64,000 nucleotides of DNA. Origin: an uncultured Sphingomonas sp. (GTDB taxonomy: Bacteria > Pseudomonadota > Alphaproteobacteria > Sphingomonadales > Sphingomonadaceae). Positions 55,822-64,000 of this stretch are shown here, piece after piece. How positions within the stretch are numbered: position 1 is the stretch's first letter; every line of letters begins with the position of its first letter. The position numbers were made by a program, and so were the translations under genes. The notes below the pieces were generated by a model. The model was given only the letters and a program-made list of their open reading frames with translations. It had not been told where the DNA came from and made no database searches. Location: positions 37,364 through 101,363 of the forward strand of contig NZ_CAMLDL010000010.1 in the NCBI RefSeq assembly GCF_946478955.1, given 5' to 3'.

Positions 55822-57912
55822 TCAGCCCTCGATCTTGCTGAAATCCGCCACCTGCTGAACCGCATCGCGGAAGCGGGCGAGGAGGTTCAGGCGGCGGGCG
55901 CGGACACCGGCATCGTCGGCGTTGACCGTCACCTCTTCAAAGAAGGCGTCGATCGGCGCGCGGAGCGAAGCGAGCGCGGCCATCGCGGCGGTGAAGTCTT
56001 CGGCTTCGACGGCAGCCTGGGCCTTGGGCTCGGCGGCGTCGAGCGCAGCGGCGAGCGCGACTTCTTCCGGCGCCAGATCACCGTCACCGCGGACTTGATC
56101 CGGGGTCCAGCTGCCGTCTTCCTTTTTCAGGATATTCGCCGCGCGCTTGTACCCCGCGAGCAGGTTTGTCCCCTCGCCCGTTTCCACAAACGCCTGAAGC
56201 GCCTTCACCCGCGCGAGCAGGCGGACAAGGTCATCCTCCCCGCCAAGCGCGAACACCGCGTCGATCAAGTCGTGGCGGACTCCCGCCTCGCGCTGCTGAA
56301 TCTTCAGGCGGTCGGCGAAGAAGTCGAGCAGCTCACCATCGGCAACACCAATCCGCAGATTGTTCTCGCTTATTAGGCGGATCACGCCAAGTGCTGAACG
56401 GCGAAGGGCAAAGGGATCTTTTGAGCCCGTCGGCTTTTCATCGATCCGGAAGAATTCGCGAAGGCTATCCAACTTATCCGCCAAACTCACGGCAACCGTC
56501 ACCGGCTCGGTGGGAACGTCGTCGCCCTGCCCGACCGGTTTGTAGTGGTCGCGGATGGCACCCGCTACGGCGTCGCTCTCGCCCTGCGCTTTAGCGAGAT
56601 AGCCGCCGATGACGCCCTGCAATTCCGGGAATTCGCCGACCATGCCGGTGACGAGGTCCGCCTTCGCGAGCCGCGCGGCGCGTTCGGTGGCGTTGGCCAA
56701 CTCTTCTTTCGTCACCCCCGCGGAAGCGGGGGTCCCGCTTGTTGCTGAAGGAAAAGCGGGATTCGCGCCTTCGCGGGAATGACGGGATGGGGCGACGATG
56801 TCCTCATCCACCAGCCAACGCGCCAGCTTCGCCACGCGGTCAACCTTATCCGCCACCGTACCCAGCTTCTCATGGAAGACGATCTGTTCGAGCTTCTTGG
56901 CCTGCTCTTCCAGCGGAACCTTGAGATCCTGTTCCCAGAAAAAGCGCGCATCGCTCAGCCGCGCTGCAAGGACGCGCTCGTTGCCCGCAACAATCGCCGC
57001 GCCGCCGTCGCTGGCGACGATGTTGGCGGTGCAGATGAAGTGCGGGGCGAGCCGTTCGTCGCCGCCGCGCAGCACGAAATATTTCTGGTTGATGCGCGCG
57101 GTCAGCTGGATGACTTCTTCCGGCACCTCGAGATACTCATGGTCGAACCCGCCCATCAGCGGCACCGGCCATTCGGTCAGGCCGGCATTCTCGATCACCA
57201 GCCCTTCATCCTCGACAAGGAAGAAACCGGCGTCATCCGCAAGCGTGCGCGCACCATCGCGGATAGTTGCTTCGCGCTCTTCCTGGTCGACGATGACGTG
57301 GCAGGCGCGCAGCTTCTCGACATAGTCGTGTGCGCCGCCGATCGTGATCGGGCCGGGGTGGTGGAAGCGGTGGCCGAGGGTCATCGCGCCGCAGCTGACG
57401 CCTTCGATCTCGACCGGCACAATGGCTTCACCAAGCAGCGCGATGATCGAATGGAGCGGACGGACCCAGCGCATCGAGGCGGTGGACGCGCTCTCCGCCC
57501 CCCAGCGCATCGACTTGGGCCAGGGGAAATCGCGGATGATCTGGGGGATCAGCTCGGCAATGACCTCGGCGGTCGGGCGGCCGGGCTTGTCGATGACCGC
57601 GAACCAGACGCCGTCGCGATCCTCCAGCTGATGCTGCAAAAGTCCGGTCTTGCGCAGGAAACCGTCGAGCGCCTGCGGCGGCGCGCTGGTGCGCGGGCCT
57701 TTCAACTCCTCGCTCACAGCCTGCGTGGCATCCGGCAATCCTCTGGCGATCAGCGCGAGGCGGCGCGGGGTCGAATAAGTGGTGATGCCGTCGTTCGAAA
57801 GGCCAGCTGCAGCCAGCCCCTCCGCAAACATCCGCGCCAGATCATTGCGCGCCTTCGCCTGCATCCGCGCGGGGATTTCTTCGGACAGAAGCTCGAGAAG
57901 GAAATCGCTCAT
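55822..57912 (-). CDS. glyS: Glycyl-tRNA synthetase beta subunit, with two in-frame repeat insertions
   Basis: 696 residues. Beta subunit of the alpha2-beta2 bacterial enzyme, binding and editing tRNA-Gly. Family marks: [15 protein letters not shown] start, [64 protein letters not shown] and a C-terminal DALR-like anticodon domain. ATG 57912 overlaps the glyQ stop. Residues 376-401 ([12 protein letters not shown]...TPASAGVTK) are the translation of a paired REP element, and 601-610 ([11 protein letters not shown]) of a second repeat. Both keep frame, so the protein is probably active with extra loops. Confidence 0.96.
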   Translation of the reverse strand: MSDFLLELLSEEIPARMQAKARNDLARMFAEGLAAAGLSNDGITTYSTPRRLALIARGLPDATQAVSEELKGPRTSAPPQALDGFLRKTGLLQHQLEDRDGVWFAVIDKPGRPTAEVIAELIPQIIRDFPWPKSMRWGAESASTASMRWVRPLHSIIALLGEAIVPVEIEGVSCGAMTLGHRFHHPGPITIGGAHDYVEKLRACHVIVDQEEREATIRDGARTLADDAGFFLVEDEGLVIENAGLTEWPVPLMGGFDHEYLEVPEEVIQLTARINQKYFVLRGGDERLAPHFICTANIVASDGGAAIVAGNERVLAARLSDARFFWEQDLKVPLEEQAKKLEQIVFHEKLGTVADKVDRVAKLARWLVDEDIVAPSRHSREGANPAFPSATSGTPASAGVTKEELANATERAARLAKADLVTGMVGEFPELQGVIGGYLAKAQGESDAVAGAIRDHYKPVGQGDDVPTEPVTVAVSLADKLDSLREFFRIDEKPTGSKDPFALRRSALGVIRLISENNLRIGVADGELLDFFADRLKIQQREAGVRHDLIDAVFALGGEDDLVRLLARVKALQAFVETGEGTNLLAGYKRAANILKKEDGSWTPDQVRGDGDLAPEEVALAAALDAAEPKAQAAVEAEDFTAAMAALASLRAPIDAFFEEVTVNADDAGVRARRLNLLARFRDAVQQVADFSKIEG
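56082..56110. repeat. Dispersed repeat inside glyS (second insertion)
   Basis: CGTCACCGCGGACTTGATCC followed by GGGGTCCAG, one base from the common intergenic repeat CGTCACCCCGGACTTGATCC-GGGGTCCAG. It encodes [10 protein letters not shown] in glyS. Confidence 0.8.
56710..56786. repeat. REPIN-like element inside glyS (first insertion)
   Basis: 77 bp: CGTCACCCCCGCGGAAGCGGGGG at one end and CGCCTTCGCGGGAATGACGGG at the other, joined by a short core with CCCGCTT and AAGCGGG. Same design as 41957-42037. Confidence 0.88.
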
Positions 57913-58781
57913 GCCTCGTACCCCATGTGGCTCATCCATGCGGCGCACGCGCCCTTCGCCAAGTCGCGGACGCGGCCGATATAGGCTTGGCGTTCGGCGA
58001 CCGAGATCACCCCGCGCGCCTGCAGCGTGTTGAAGATGTGGCTGGCCTTGATCGCCTGTTCATAAGCGGCGATCGGGACATTGTGGGCGAGGCTGTTTTC
58101 CGCCTCTGCCGCGGCCATTTTGAATGCCTCGAACAGGCGGTCGGTGTTCGCCACCTCAAAATTCCACTTCGACATTTCCTTTTCATTCTCAAGGAACACG
58201 TCGCCGTAGGTCACGCCATGATTGTTGAATTTCAGGTCGTACACATTGTCGACGCCCTGAATATACATGGCCAGGCGTTCAAGGCCGTAGGTCAGCTCTC
58301 CCGACACCGGTTTACAGTCAAAGCCGCCGACTTGCTGGAAATAGGTGAACTGCGTCACCTCCATCCCGTCGCACCAGACTTCCCAGCCAAGACCCCAGGC
58401 GCCGAGCGTCGGGCTTTCCCAGTCATCCTCGACGAAGCGGATGTCATGTTTCAGCGGGTCGATGCCGATGGCGTCAAGACTGCCGAGATAGAGCTGCTGA
58501 AGGTCCGGCGGGCTGGGCTTCAGGATCACCTGATACTGGTAATAATGGCCGAGCCGGTTGGGGTTTTCGCCATAGCGGCCGTCAGTTGGGCGCCGCGACG
58601 GCTGCACAAACGCCGCTTTCCACGGATCGGGCCCAAGTGCGCGAAGCACGGTCGCCGGGTGAAACGTGCCTGCACCCATTTCCATGTCATAGGGCTGCAG
58701 GATTACGCAGCCCTGATCACTCCAATAATGGTGCAGGGTCAGGATCAGGTCCTGAAAGGATAGCGGGGCTTTTTCGCTCAT
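57909..58781 (-). CDS. glyQ: Glycyl-tRNA synthetase alpha subunit
   Basis: 290 residues. Catalytic subunit: [53 protein letters not shown] and [20 protein letters not shown] are class II motifs of GlyQ. ATG 58781 begins homology. Transcribed into glyS; divergent from the membrane protein/XRE pair. Confidence 0.97.
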   Translation of the reverse strand: MSEKAPLSFQDLILTLHHYWSDQGCVILQPYDMEMGAGTFHPATVLRALGPDPWKAAFVQPSRRPTDGRYGENPNRLGHYYQYQVILKPSPPDLQQLYLGSLDAIGIDPLKHDIRFVEDDWESPTLGAWGLGWEVWCDGMEVTQFTYFQQVGGFDCKPVSGELTYGLERLAMYIQGVDNVYDLKFNNHGVTYGDVFLENEKEMSKWNFEVANTDRLFEAFKMAAAEAENSLAHNVPIAAYEQAIKASHIFNTLQARGVISVAERQAYIGRVRDLAKGACAAWMSHMGYEA

Positions 58782-58842
58782 GCGGGCGGCAATGGCGGAA
58801 GGGCGAAATGGCGTCAATGGAAACGCGGCATTGCCTCTGAAA

Positions 58843-58928
58843 TGTCAACATATGATGACACTTCGTAAGGTTATATTGACATAGTCAGCAAATCATGACT
58901 TTATGTCAATACAACCTGACATCTAGTC
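58843..58928. promoter_or_regulatory. Array of TGAC/GTCA palindromes between glyQ and the membrane/XRE pair
   Basis: Sites: TGTCAACATATGATGACA (58843-58860, 16 of 18 symmetric), TGACATAGTCA (58877-58887), TGACTTTATGTCA (58896-58908), TGACATCTAGTC (58917-58928). ATTGACATA (58875) and TATGTCAAT (58902) also make a 9-bp outer inverted repeat. TTGACA stands on both strands (58876 and 58909), so divergent promoters may lie here. Confidence 0.6.
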
Positions 58929-58951
58929 GGTTGTTGTGCGAGGATAAAGGT

Positions 58952-59413
58952 ATGCTCACGATCCGAAGGCTTGACGATTTACAGGCTTCCGCTGACCGAT
59001 TTTTGCGAGCCTCAATTTATGGGGCCGTAAGTGCACTGCTGTTCACGATTTGCAGTCTTTTGGGGCCCACAATTGGCGCCCCATCGGAAACGCCGGCCTA
59101 CATCGCTTACGCGTTGGTGCTGTTATTCTCTTTTGCCTTCGCCTTTCGGGCGATCCGATCGATGTTCTATGACCGGTACGCCGACGAATTCATCACAAGA
59201 ATGTGGAATGCGGGGACCAGCTGGGCGTTCATTATCGTCACCAGCTATGCCCTGCTTCGGATCATCATACTGATGATTCTGCAGCCGTTGTCATCGGTGA
59301 GTCCGAAAATTCCGGGCGCTGCGCAGTTCAACCAGGCCGACCCCCATTTCATCCCGATCCTGCTACTCTCCTTCTTCGGCGCGGTGCTGATCCAACGATA
59401 TCGGAATCGCTGA
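58952..59413 (+). CDS. Four-helix membrane protein, partner of XRE regulator
   Basis: 153 residues from ATG 58952. Three to four membrane helices: IYGAVSALLFTICSLL, YIAYALVLLFSFAFAF, WAFIIVTSYALLRIIILMI and FIPILLLSFFGAVLI. Resembles DUF2178-type proteins that pair with small XRE regulators. Its stop and the regulator start share one base (TGATG). Function unknown. Confidence 0.7.
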   Translation: MLTIRRLDDLQASADRFLRASIYGAVSALLFTICSLLGPTIGAPSETPAYIAYALVLLFSFAFAFRAIRSMFYDRYADEFITRMWNAGTSWAFIIVTSYALLRIIILMILQPLSSVSPKIPGAAQFNQADPHFIPILLLSFFGAVLIQRYRNR

Positions 59414-59613
59414 TGGACAACCGATTACGCGTGCTGCGTGCGGAGCGTGGATGGAGCCAGGCGGAGCTTGGGGGACAAATTGGCGTGTCACGTCAGGCGG
59501 TCAATGCGATTGAAACGGGGAAACACGACCCGTCCCTCCCCCTCGCATTTCGTCTTGCGCGGCTGTTCGACCTTAAAATCGAAGAAATCTTTGACGATGG
59601 AGCGGCAACCTGA
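59413..59613 (+). CDS. Small XRE-family regulator (YozG-like)
   Basis: 66 residues, almost all helix-turn-helix: NRLRVLRAERGWSQAELGGQ, then IGVSRQAVNAIETGKHDPSL and LFDLKIEEIF. This is the short type with no effector domain. Coupled to the membrane protein gene, which may sense a signal or hold the regulator. Candidate binder of the TGAC palindromes upstream. Confidence 0.9.
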   Translation: MDNRLRVLRAERGWSQAELGGQIGVSRQAVNAIETGKHDPSLPLAFRLARLFDLKIEEIFDDGAAT

Positions 59614-59791
59614 CCGGCGGTGAAATACGGAAGCGCAGGAGTCAGTATGGAAAGCCGCCGAGCGATTGGATCACCCTTGGATGCCATCATGTGCATCGGT
59701 GCCGCCGCCTCTTTCTGGCGGAAACGGCAGCCTCGTTAATCGCACTGAAATTCCGTTGAACTCATAAATGTTGTGAACGTGGGAGTATGTG
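59614..59791 (+). other. Gap with a possible 30-residue ORF
   Basis: ATG 59647 has AGGAG five bases upstream and runs to TAA at 59739 (MESRRAIGSPLDAIMCIGAA start). It has no known relative. The rest contains the TraB gene ribosome site GGGAG. Nothing else seen. Confidence 0.25.
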
Positions 59792-60697
59792 ATGTTTCTG
59801 AAGAAATTTGTGCCAATCCTGGGGCCTGCCGCTCTCCTTTCTTCACCGGCGCTCGCCCAGGCGGAAGTCGCACCGCCGAAACCCGACCTGGATCCGGCGG
59901 TGTGGGTGGTGAAAGATCCAGACACCACCATCTATCTGTTCGGTACCGTTCACATCCTTGACGGCAAAGGTGACTGGTTCAACGACGAAGTGAAAGCCAG
60001 TTTCGACAAGGCAAGCGAGCTCGTACTCGAGGTGATCCTTCCAGAGGACAAGGCCAAACTAGCTCCGCTGGTTCTGAAATATGGTCTCGACATGTCCGGC
60101 AAGAAGCTGAGCGACAAACTCTCCCCCCAAGGAAAGGTTCGCCTTGCCTCAGCGGCCAAGGAAGCGGGAATTCCGATTGAAGCAATGGATCATTTCAAAC
60201 CCTTCTTTGCATCCATCAGCCTGTCGGCGCTAAAGTATCAAAAGATGGGGATGAACCCGGAATCGGGCGCAGAAAAAACGTTGACGGCCGCCGCGACAGC
60301 CGCTGGCAAAAAGCTGGGCGAACTTGAAACGGTCGAGTTTCAGATGAGCCGGTTCGACGCCCTGCCCGAGGATGAACAAATCCGCCTGCTTGAAAAGACG
60401 CTGGAAGATGATGAGGATGCCGAAGCGCAAATCAGTGCGATGGTGGACGCATGGGGCAAGGGCGACCCGGAGCGGCTGGGCAAGATCATCGCCAAGATGG
60501 ACGACGACAGTGAAGCATTGACCAAAATGCTGCTCGTCGACCGCAACAAGAGTTGGTCGGACTGGATCGCCAACCGGCTGAAACAGCCAGGCACCATTTT
60601 CGTCGCCGTCGGCGCCGCGCATCTTGCCGGCAAGGACAGCGTGCAAAACATGCTGAAAGCGCAAGGTATAGATGCCGAGCGCGTTCCCAACAAATAG
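59792..60697 (+). CDS. TraB/GumN family protein
   Basis: 301 residues. Signal peptide (cut near ALAQA), then the TraB/GumN domain: TIYLFGTVHILDG near 55 and FVAVGAAHLAGKDSV near 275, the paired His motifs of this protease-like family (also in Tiki). Likely periplasmic; substrate unknown. GGGAG precedes ATG 59792; a GTG lies just before it at 59789. Confidence 0.9.
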   Translation: MFLKKFVPILGPAALLSSPALAQAEVAPPKPDLDPAVWVVKDPDTTIYLFGTVHILDGKGDWFNDEVKASFDKASELVLEVILPEDKAKLAPLVLKYGLDMSGKKLSDKLSPQGKVRLASAAKEAGIPIEAMDHFKPFFASISLSALKYQKMGMNPESGAEKTLTAAATAAGKKLGELETVEFQMSRFDALPEDEQIRLLEKTLEDDEDAEAQISAMVDAWGKGDPERLGKIIAKMDDDSEALTKMLLVDRNKSWSDWIANRLKQPGTIFVAVGAAHLAGKDSVQNMLKAQGIDAERVPNK

Positions 60698-61055
60698 GCG
60701 CGCGCAGCCCCTTGCCAATTTCGCAGGAGCAACCGGGGCCGACGTTCGTCGACCTCGGACTGGTTTTGGACAAACGCGATGAAGGGGCTATTGAAGAAGG
60801 CAGACCGCAACCGGAACCGTTCGCGGTAGTGGTGCAACATGACGACGGCCGCCAGCCGGAGATGTCCGCCGATGATTATCAGACGCGCGACCTGATGCCA
60901 CGATTGCCGAGCGCAATGTATATCAAGCGCCGCGCGAGGCAGCGACGGCCGCTTCCCTTGCCAAATCCACACTTCACCGCTATTGGCGCGCGCTTGCCCA
61001 CCCATGGTCATCCCTGGAGGCGTGGCGGGGCAGGTACTATGAAGGAAATTGCGAA
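60698..61055 (+). other. 358-bp region without an assignable gene
   Basis: One plus-strand frame is open through the whole gap and stops at TGA 61057-61059, overlapping the rplY ATG (ATGA). From about 60716 it reads PTFVDLGLVLDKRDEGAIEEG and later [20 protein letters not shown], which looks protein-like in part, then turns Arg/Pro-rich. No good start or ribosome site was found before ATG 60862. It may be a decayed gene or only leader sequence. Confidence 0.3.
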
Positions 61056-61739
61056 ATGAGCGAACAGCTAACGCTGCCCGCCGAATCGCGCGATCGGGCT
61101 GGCAAGGGAGCCTCCCGCGCTCTCCGCCGTGAAGGCCGGGTGCCGTGCGTGATTTATGGCGACAAGAAGGAACCGGTACAGCTCCATGTCGAGGAAAAGC
61201 TCCTCGCCAAGATGCTGAACACGGGCCATTTCATGAATTCGGTCGTGATGGTCGAAGTGGAAGGCAAGGCCAACCGCACGCTTCCCAAGGACGTGCAGTT
61301 CCACCCCGTCACCAGCCGCCCGATCCACGTCGACTTCCTGCGCATCGGTGCGCACAGCCAGGTCAACGTGAACGTTCCGGTCTCCTTCATCAATGAAGAG
61401 CTGGCCCCGGGCATCAAGCGCGGTGGTGTTCTGAACATCGTGCGCCACGACCTCGAACTGGTTTGCGACGCGGCGAGCATCCCCGATCAGATCGAAATCG
61501 ACCTGACCGGTCTCGACATTGGCGATTCTGTTCACATTTCGGCGATTGATCTGCCGAAGGGTTCGAAGTCGGCCATCGAAGATCGCGACTTCACCATCGT
61601 CACGGTCGTTGCACCGTCGGCGATGAAGTCGGAAGAAGGCGATACCACCCAGGCCGATGCCGTTCCGACGGTCGGCGAGGAAGAAGCCGAAGGCGATGCC
61701 GCCGACGGCGACACTTCAGAAGGTGGCGAAGAGGCGTAA
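61056..61739 (+). CDS. rplY: 50S ribosomal protein L25/general stress protein Ctc
   Basis: 227 residues, the long TL5/Ctc form. L25 domain at 1-95 ([24 protein letters not shown]), TL5 C-terminal domain at 100-190, then an acidic Glu/Gly tail. Binds 5S rRNA. Pairs with pth as usual. Confidence 0.97.
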   Translation: MSEQLTLPAESRDRAGKGASRALRREGRVPCVIYGDKKEPVQLHVEEKLLAKMLNTGHFMNSVVMVEVEGKANRTLPKDVQFHPVTSRPIHVDFLRIGAHSQVNVNVPVSFINEELAPGIKRGGVLNIVRHDLELVCDAASIPDQIEIDLTGLDIGDSVHISAIDLPKGSKSAIEDRDFTIVTVVAPSAMKSEEGDTTQADAVPTVGEEEAEGDAADGDTSEGGEEA

Positions 61740-61768
61740 GGCCGCTTCCCTTCGGAAACGAACAAAGG

Positions 61769-61799
61769 CGCCTGTCCTGCTTGCAGGGCGGGCGTTTTT
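61769..61799 (+). terminator. Intrinsic terminator between rplY and pth
   Basis: CGCCTGTCCTG pairs with CAGGGCGGGCG (11 pairs with two G-U), loop CTTG, then TTTTT at 61795-61799. Confidence 0.85.
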
Positions 61800-61817
61800 G
61801 TTGTCAGGACACGCCGC

Positions 61818-62390
61818 ATGCAAATCTGGGCAGGCCTTGGAAATCCCGGCGCGCAATATTCGCTCCACCGCCACAACGTCGGTTTCATGGCCGTTGATGT
61901 GATTGCGGAGGTGCATGGATTTTCGCCGTGGACCAAGAAATTCCGCGGCCTGGTCAGCGAGGGTCGGCTGGGACGAGAGAAGGTCGTGCTGCTGAAGCCG
62001 CAGACCTATATGAACGAGAGCGGCGGATCGGTCCGCGCGGCGCTCGATTTCTACAAGTTGGACGTCGACGGTCTCACCGTCTTTCATGACGAGCTCGACC
62101 TTGCGCCGATGAAGGTGAAGGTTCGCGTCGGCGGCGGATTGGCCGGGCACAACGGCTTGCGCTCGATCAACGCCTCGCTCGGCCCCGACTTCCGCCGTGT
62201 CCGTATCGGCATCGGCCATCCGGGGCACAAGGACCGCGTGACCGGCTATGTGCTGGGCAATTATGCTAAGGCAGAGATGGAGCCGCTAAGCGATCTGCTC
62301 GGCGCGATGTCGTCGGAGGCCGACTGGCTCGCCGGGGGCGATGACGTGCGCTTCATGAACGACGTCGCGATGCGGATGCATCAGGACTGA
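61818..62390 (+). CDS. pth: Peptidyl-tRNA hydrolase
   Basis: 190 residues. Frees tRNA from stalled peptidyl-tRNA. Asn9, catalytic His19 (LHRHNVGF), Asn66 (TYMNESG), Asp91 (FHDELDL) and Asn112 (GHNGLRS) match the E. coli set. Its end overlaps the convergent oxygenase gene by ten bases. Confidence 0.97.
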   Translation: MQIWAGLGNPGAQYSLHRHNVGFMAVDVIAEVHGFSPWTKKFRGLVSEGRLGREKVVLLKPQTYMNESGGSVRAALDFYKLDVDGLTVFHDELDLAPMKVKVRVGGGLAGHNGLRSINASLGPDFRRVRIGIGHPGHKDRVTGYVLGNYAKAEMEPLSDLLGAMSSEADWLAGGDDVRFMNDVAMRMHQD

Positions 62391-62995
62391 GGCTTCGCTT
62401 CAAACCGGCCGTTGAAGGCGATGCTGATCCGGCCCTTCGTCGCGCCATTTGGATAGACCCAATGATCGAGGCTCGCGGGGAAGATCAATACTTGCCCCGG
62501 CTTCGGCTGATAGCGGATGCGGTCGTCCACCAACGGCCCACGGATGACGCCCGCTCCGGGCAGCGCCGCGAACGGCTTCAAAAACTCGATCCCGCCCGAC
62601 CCGTCCGGCACATCGACATAATAGCTGCCCGACCAGAACCAGCCGCGATGCGAATGCGGCGCATTCATCGCGCCCGGCGGGTTCACATTGACCCAGCCCT
62701 CAGGGATCAGCCGCACCTTGGTGTAGTCGGCGTCCGGGTCGAACGTCCGGGTTACCTCCGCCATCATCCGCAGCAGGTCCATGGCCAGCGCCCGATGCGC
62801 GGGTTCGGGCCGCTCAAAGAAATCCCGGTCGCTGTGCCAACCGCCGATGTTGCTGTGGCTGGTACCGGCCTCGGCCTTCCGGCGGCCCGCAATCTCCTGC
62901 CTCAGCGCGTGATTGAGCACCGCCGCATCCGCCACCTCGAACCGGATGATCGGCACCGGAAACACATGATCCATCATATCCAGCTTAAATGCCAT
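62381..62995 (-). CDS. 2OG-Fe(II) oxygenase-like protein (TIGR02466-like)
   Basis: 204 residues from ATG 62995. Metal-binding site candidates: His pair in PHSHRGWFWSGSYYVDVP, and His in SLDHWVYPNG with GRISIAFNGRF for 2-oxoglutarate. It lines up with the gene at 63061 in the same motifs, so the two are divergent relatives. Substrate unknown. Confidence 0.82.
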   Translation of the reverse strand: MAFKLDMMDHVFPVPIIRFEVADAAVLNHALRQEIAGRRKAEAGTSHSNIGGWHSDRDFFERPEPAHRALAMDLLRMMAEVTRTFDPDADYTKVRLIPEGWVNVNPPGAMNAPHSHRGWFWSGSYYVDVPDGSGGIEFLKPFAALPGAGVIRGPLVDDRIRYQPKPGQVLIFPASLDHWVYPNGATKGRISIAFNGRFEAKPQS

Positions 62996-63060
62996 GATCG
63001 CCCCCTGCCCCACCAAAGCCGCTCGCTTGCCGTCACGCAAGCGGCTATGCGGTTACGCCT

Positions 63061-63654
63061 ATGACCATCCGCAATCTTTTCACAACCCCACTCTACGACG
63101 CTGACCTTGGCGATGATGCGGTGCTCGACGAGCTCGCCCATTCGATCCGCGTGCTGGCGGAGGATGACGCGGCGGGGCGGCGGTGGAGCCGCGACAAGGG
63201 CTATAAGGGCTACACCAGCTACGCGTCGCTCGACGACCTGCCGCGCCGCGACCCGGCGTTCGACGATCTGAAACGCATTCTGACCAAGCACGCCGCCGCC
63301 TTCGCCAAGGAACTGGCGTGGGACGTGAAGCCAAAGCTCGACAGTTTGTGGGTCAATCTACTGAAGGGCGGCGGCCATCATACGGGGCATATCCACCCCC
63401 ATTCGATCCTGTCCGGCACGCTCTATGTCGAGGTGCCGAAGGGCAGCGGCGACATTCGTTTTGAAGACCCCCGTTCCGGCCTGATGATGGCCGCCCCCGT
63501 TCGCCGCGAGGACGCGCCAGAGCACCTGCGCCCTTATGCCAGCGTCACCCCCCGCCCCGGCCTGATCCTGCTGTGGGAAAGCTGGCTGCGGCACGAGGTG
63601 ATGCCGAATGTCGGCAAGGGTGAACGCCTGAGCATTAGCTTCAATTTTGCGTGA
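63061..63654 (+). CDS. 2OG-Fe(II) oxygenase-like protein (TIGR02466-like)
   Basis: 197 residues. HHTGHIHPHSILSGTLYVEVP supplies His residues of the metal site; the distal His is in ESWLRHEVMPN and the oxoglutarate Arg in GERLSISFNFA. The MTIRNLFTTPLYDADL start is typical. 65 bp separate it from its divergent relative. Such proteins stand near pth and ychF in other sphingomonads; role unknown. Confidence 0.85.
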   Translation: MTIRNLFTTPLYDADLGDDAVLDELAHSIRVLAEDDAAGRRWSRDKGYKGYTSYASLDDLPRRDPAFDDLKRILTKHAAAFAKELAWDVKPKLDSLWVNLLKGGGHHTGHIHPHSILSGTLYVEVPKGSGDIRFEDPRSGLMMAAPVRREDAPEHLRPYASVTPRPGLILLWESWLRHEVMPNVGKGERLSISFNFA

Positions 63655-63698
63655 ACCCCCGCTAAGGGGTCGCCAACCAATCTTTCCAGAGAGAAATC

Positions 63699-64000
63699 AT
63701 GGGCTTTAAATGCGGCATTGTCGGCCTACCGAACGTGGGCAAGTCGACGCTTTTCAACGCGCTGACCGAAACGCAGGCGGCGCAGGCGGCGAACTATCCG
63801 TTCTGCACGATTGAACCGAACGTCGGCCAGGTGTCGGTCCCGGACCCTCGGCTCGATACGCTCGCCAAGATTGCGGGGTCGCAGAAGATCATTCCGACCC
63901 AGCTGGCATTCGTCGACATTGCCGGCCTGGTGAAGGGCGCGTCGAAGGGCGAAGGGCTCGGCAACCAGTTCCTCGGCAACATCCGCGAGGTGGACGCCAT
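63699..64000 (+). CDS. ychF: Redox-regulated ATPase YchF/OLA1, partial (N-terminal 100 residues)
   Basis: ATG 63699, GAGAGAAATC before it. P-loop GLPNVGKST (9-17), switch region [10 protein letters not shown] and [20 protein letters not shown] are diagnostic of the Obg-like YchF, which prefers ATP over GTP and binds ribosomes. Runs off the window edge. Confidence 0.97.
   Translation, partial: MGFKCGIVGLPNVGKSTLFNALTETQAAQAANYPFCTIEPNVGQVSVPDPRLDTLAKIAGSQKIIPTQLAFVDIAGLVKGASKGEGLGNQFLGNIREVDA

Noticed and set aside
60340..61011. 223-codon minus-strand frame across the TraB gene end and the gap before rplY
   Set aside because: Antisense to TraB for half its length; no family resemblance or ribosome site.
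1..64000. CRISPR arrays, rRNA genes, complete insertion sequences or defence islands
   Set aside because: No regular direct-repeat array, rRNA, transposase or recognised defence gene was seen; xerD is the chromosomal type.

Overview
The window is ordinary chromosome of an alphaproteobacterium, most likely a sphingomonad (Sphingomonas/Sphingomicrobium-like). The evidence is the moderately high GC content, small families typical of the group (DUF6127, DUF6356, ABA4-like), an RcGTA-type head-gene block, a GTTC-N7-GTTC type LexA box, and several short palindromic intergenic repeats that I recognise as common in sphingomonads. The taxonomic call is inference. Most genes are housekeeping and tightly packed, with many ATGA/TGATG stop-start overlaps.

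Region by region. 1-5.6 kb (minus strand): a phage or gene-transfer-agent head module in the order small terminase, large terminase, portal, DUF6127, prohead protease, major capsid, followed by a tail-fibre-like protein that runs off the window. 5.9-11.8 kb (minus): a YdhS-like flavoprotein, a GAF-PAS-HWE histidine kinase, folE, DUF6356, tRNA-Arg(CCU), a nitrilase-family amidase, grxC and comF. 11.8-18.3 kb: an NDUFAF5-like methyltransferase, a lone Flp pilin, an M48-LysM protease, accA, xerD, a large secreted protein of unknown function and a 45-residue membrane peptide. 18.3-25.5 kb: aroK-aroB, a Kef-type antiporter, a NifU-like scaffold, cysS, cvpA and radA, the last with a LexA-box-like site just before its start. 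25.6-38.5 kb: methyltransferases, a DUF885 lipoprotein, an MFS exporter, cysK, a GGDEF-EAL-PilZ protein, an acyl-CoA dehydrogenase with a LiuR-like MerR regulator and twin operators, purF and an SDR.

38.5-45 kb (minus) is the glycine-cleavage locus: a tandem glycine riboswitch, gcvT, gcvH, two unrelated genes, a REPIN-like repeat, then gcvPA and gcvPB, followed by ABA4 and DUF938 proteins. 45-48 kb holds a lipoprotein, ispH, rnhA and a DAO-family oxidase. 48.3-55.4 kb is a Tad/Flp pilus operon (cpaA-B-C-D-E, tadB, tadC) ended by a strong terminator; it has no cpaF ATPase gene. 55.8-58.8 kb is glyQS; glyS carries two dispersed intergenic-type repeats inside its reading frame. 58.8-64 kb holds a membrane protein/XRE pair behind an array of TGAC palindromes, a TraB/GumN protein, rplY, pth, two divergent 2OG-Fe(II) oxygenase-like genes and the start of ychF.

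The observations most worth following are the two in-frame repeat insertions in glyS, the TGAC operator array, the radA LexA box, the LiuR-like twin operators, the missing cpaF, and the mixed glycine-cleavage operon. I did not find a clearly new defence or mobile system.
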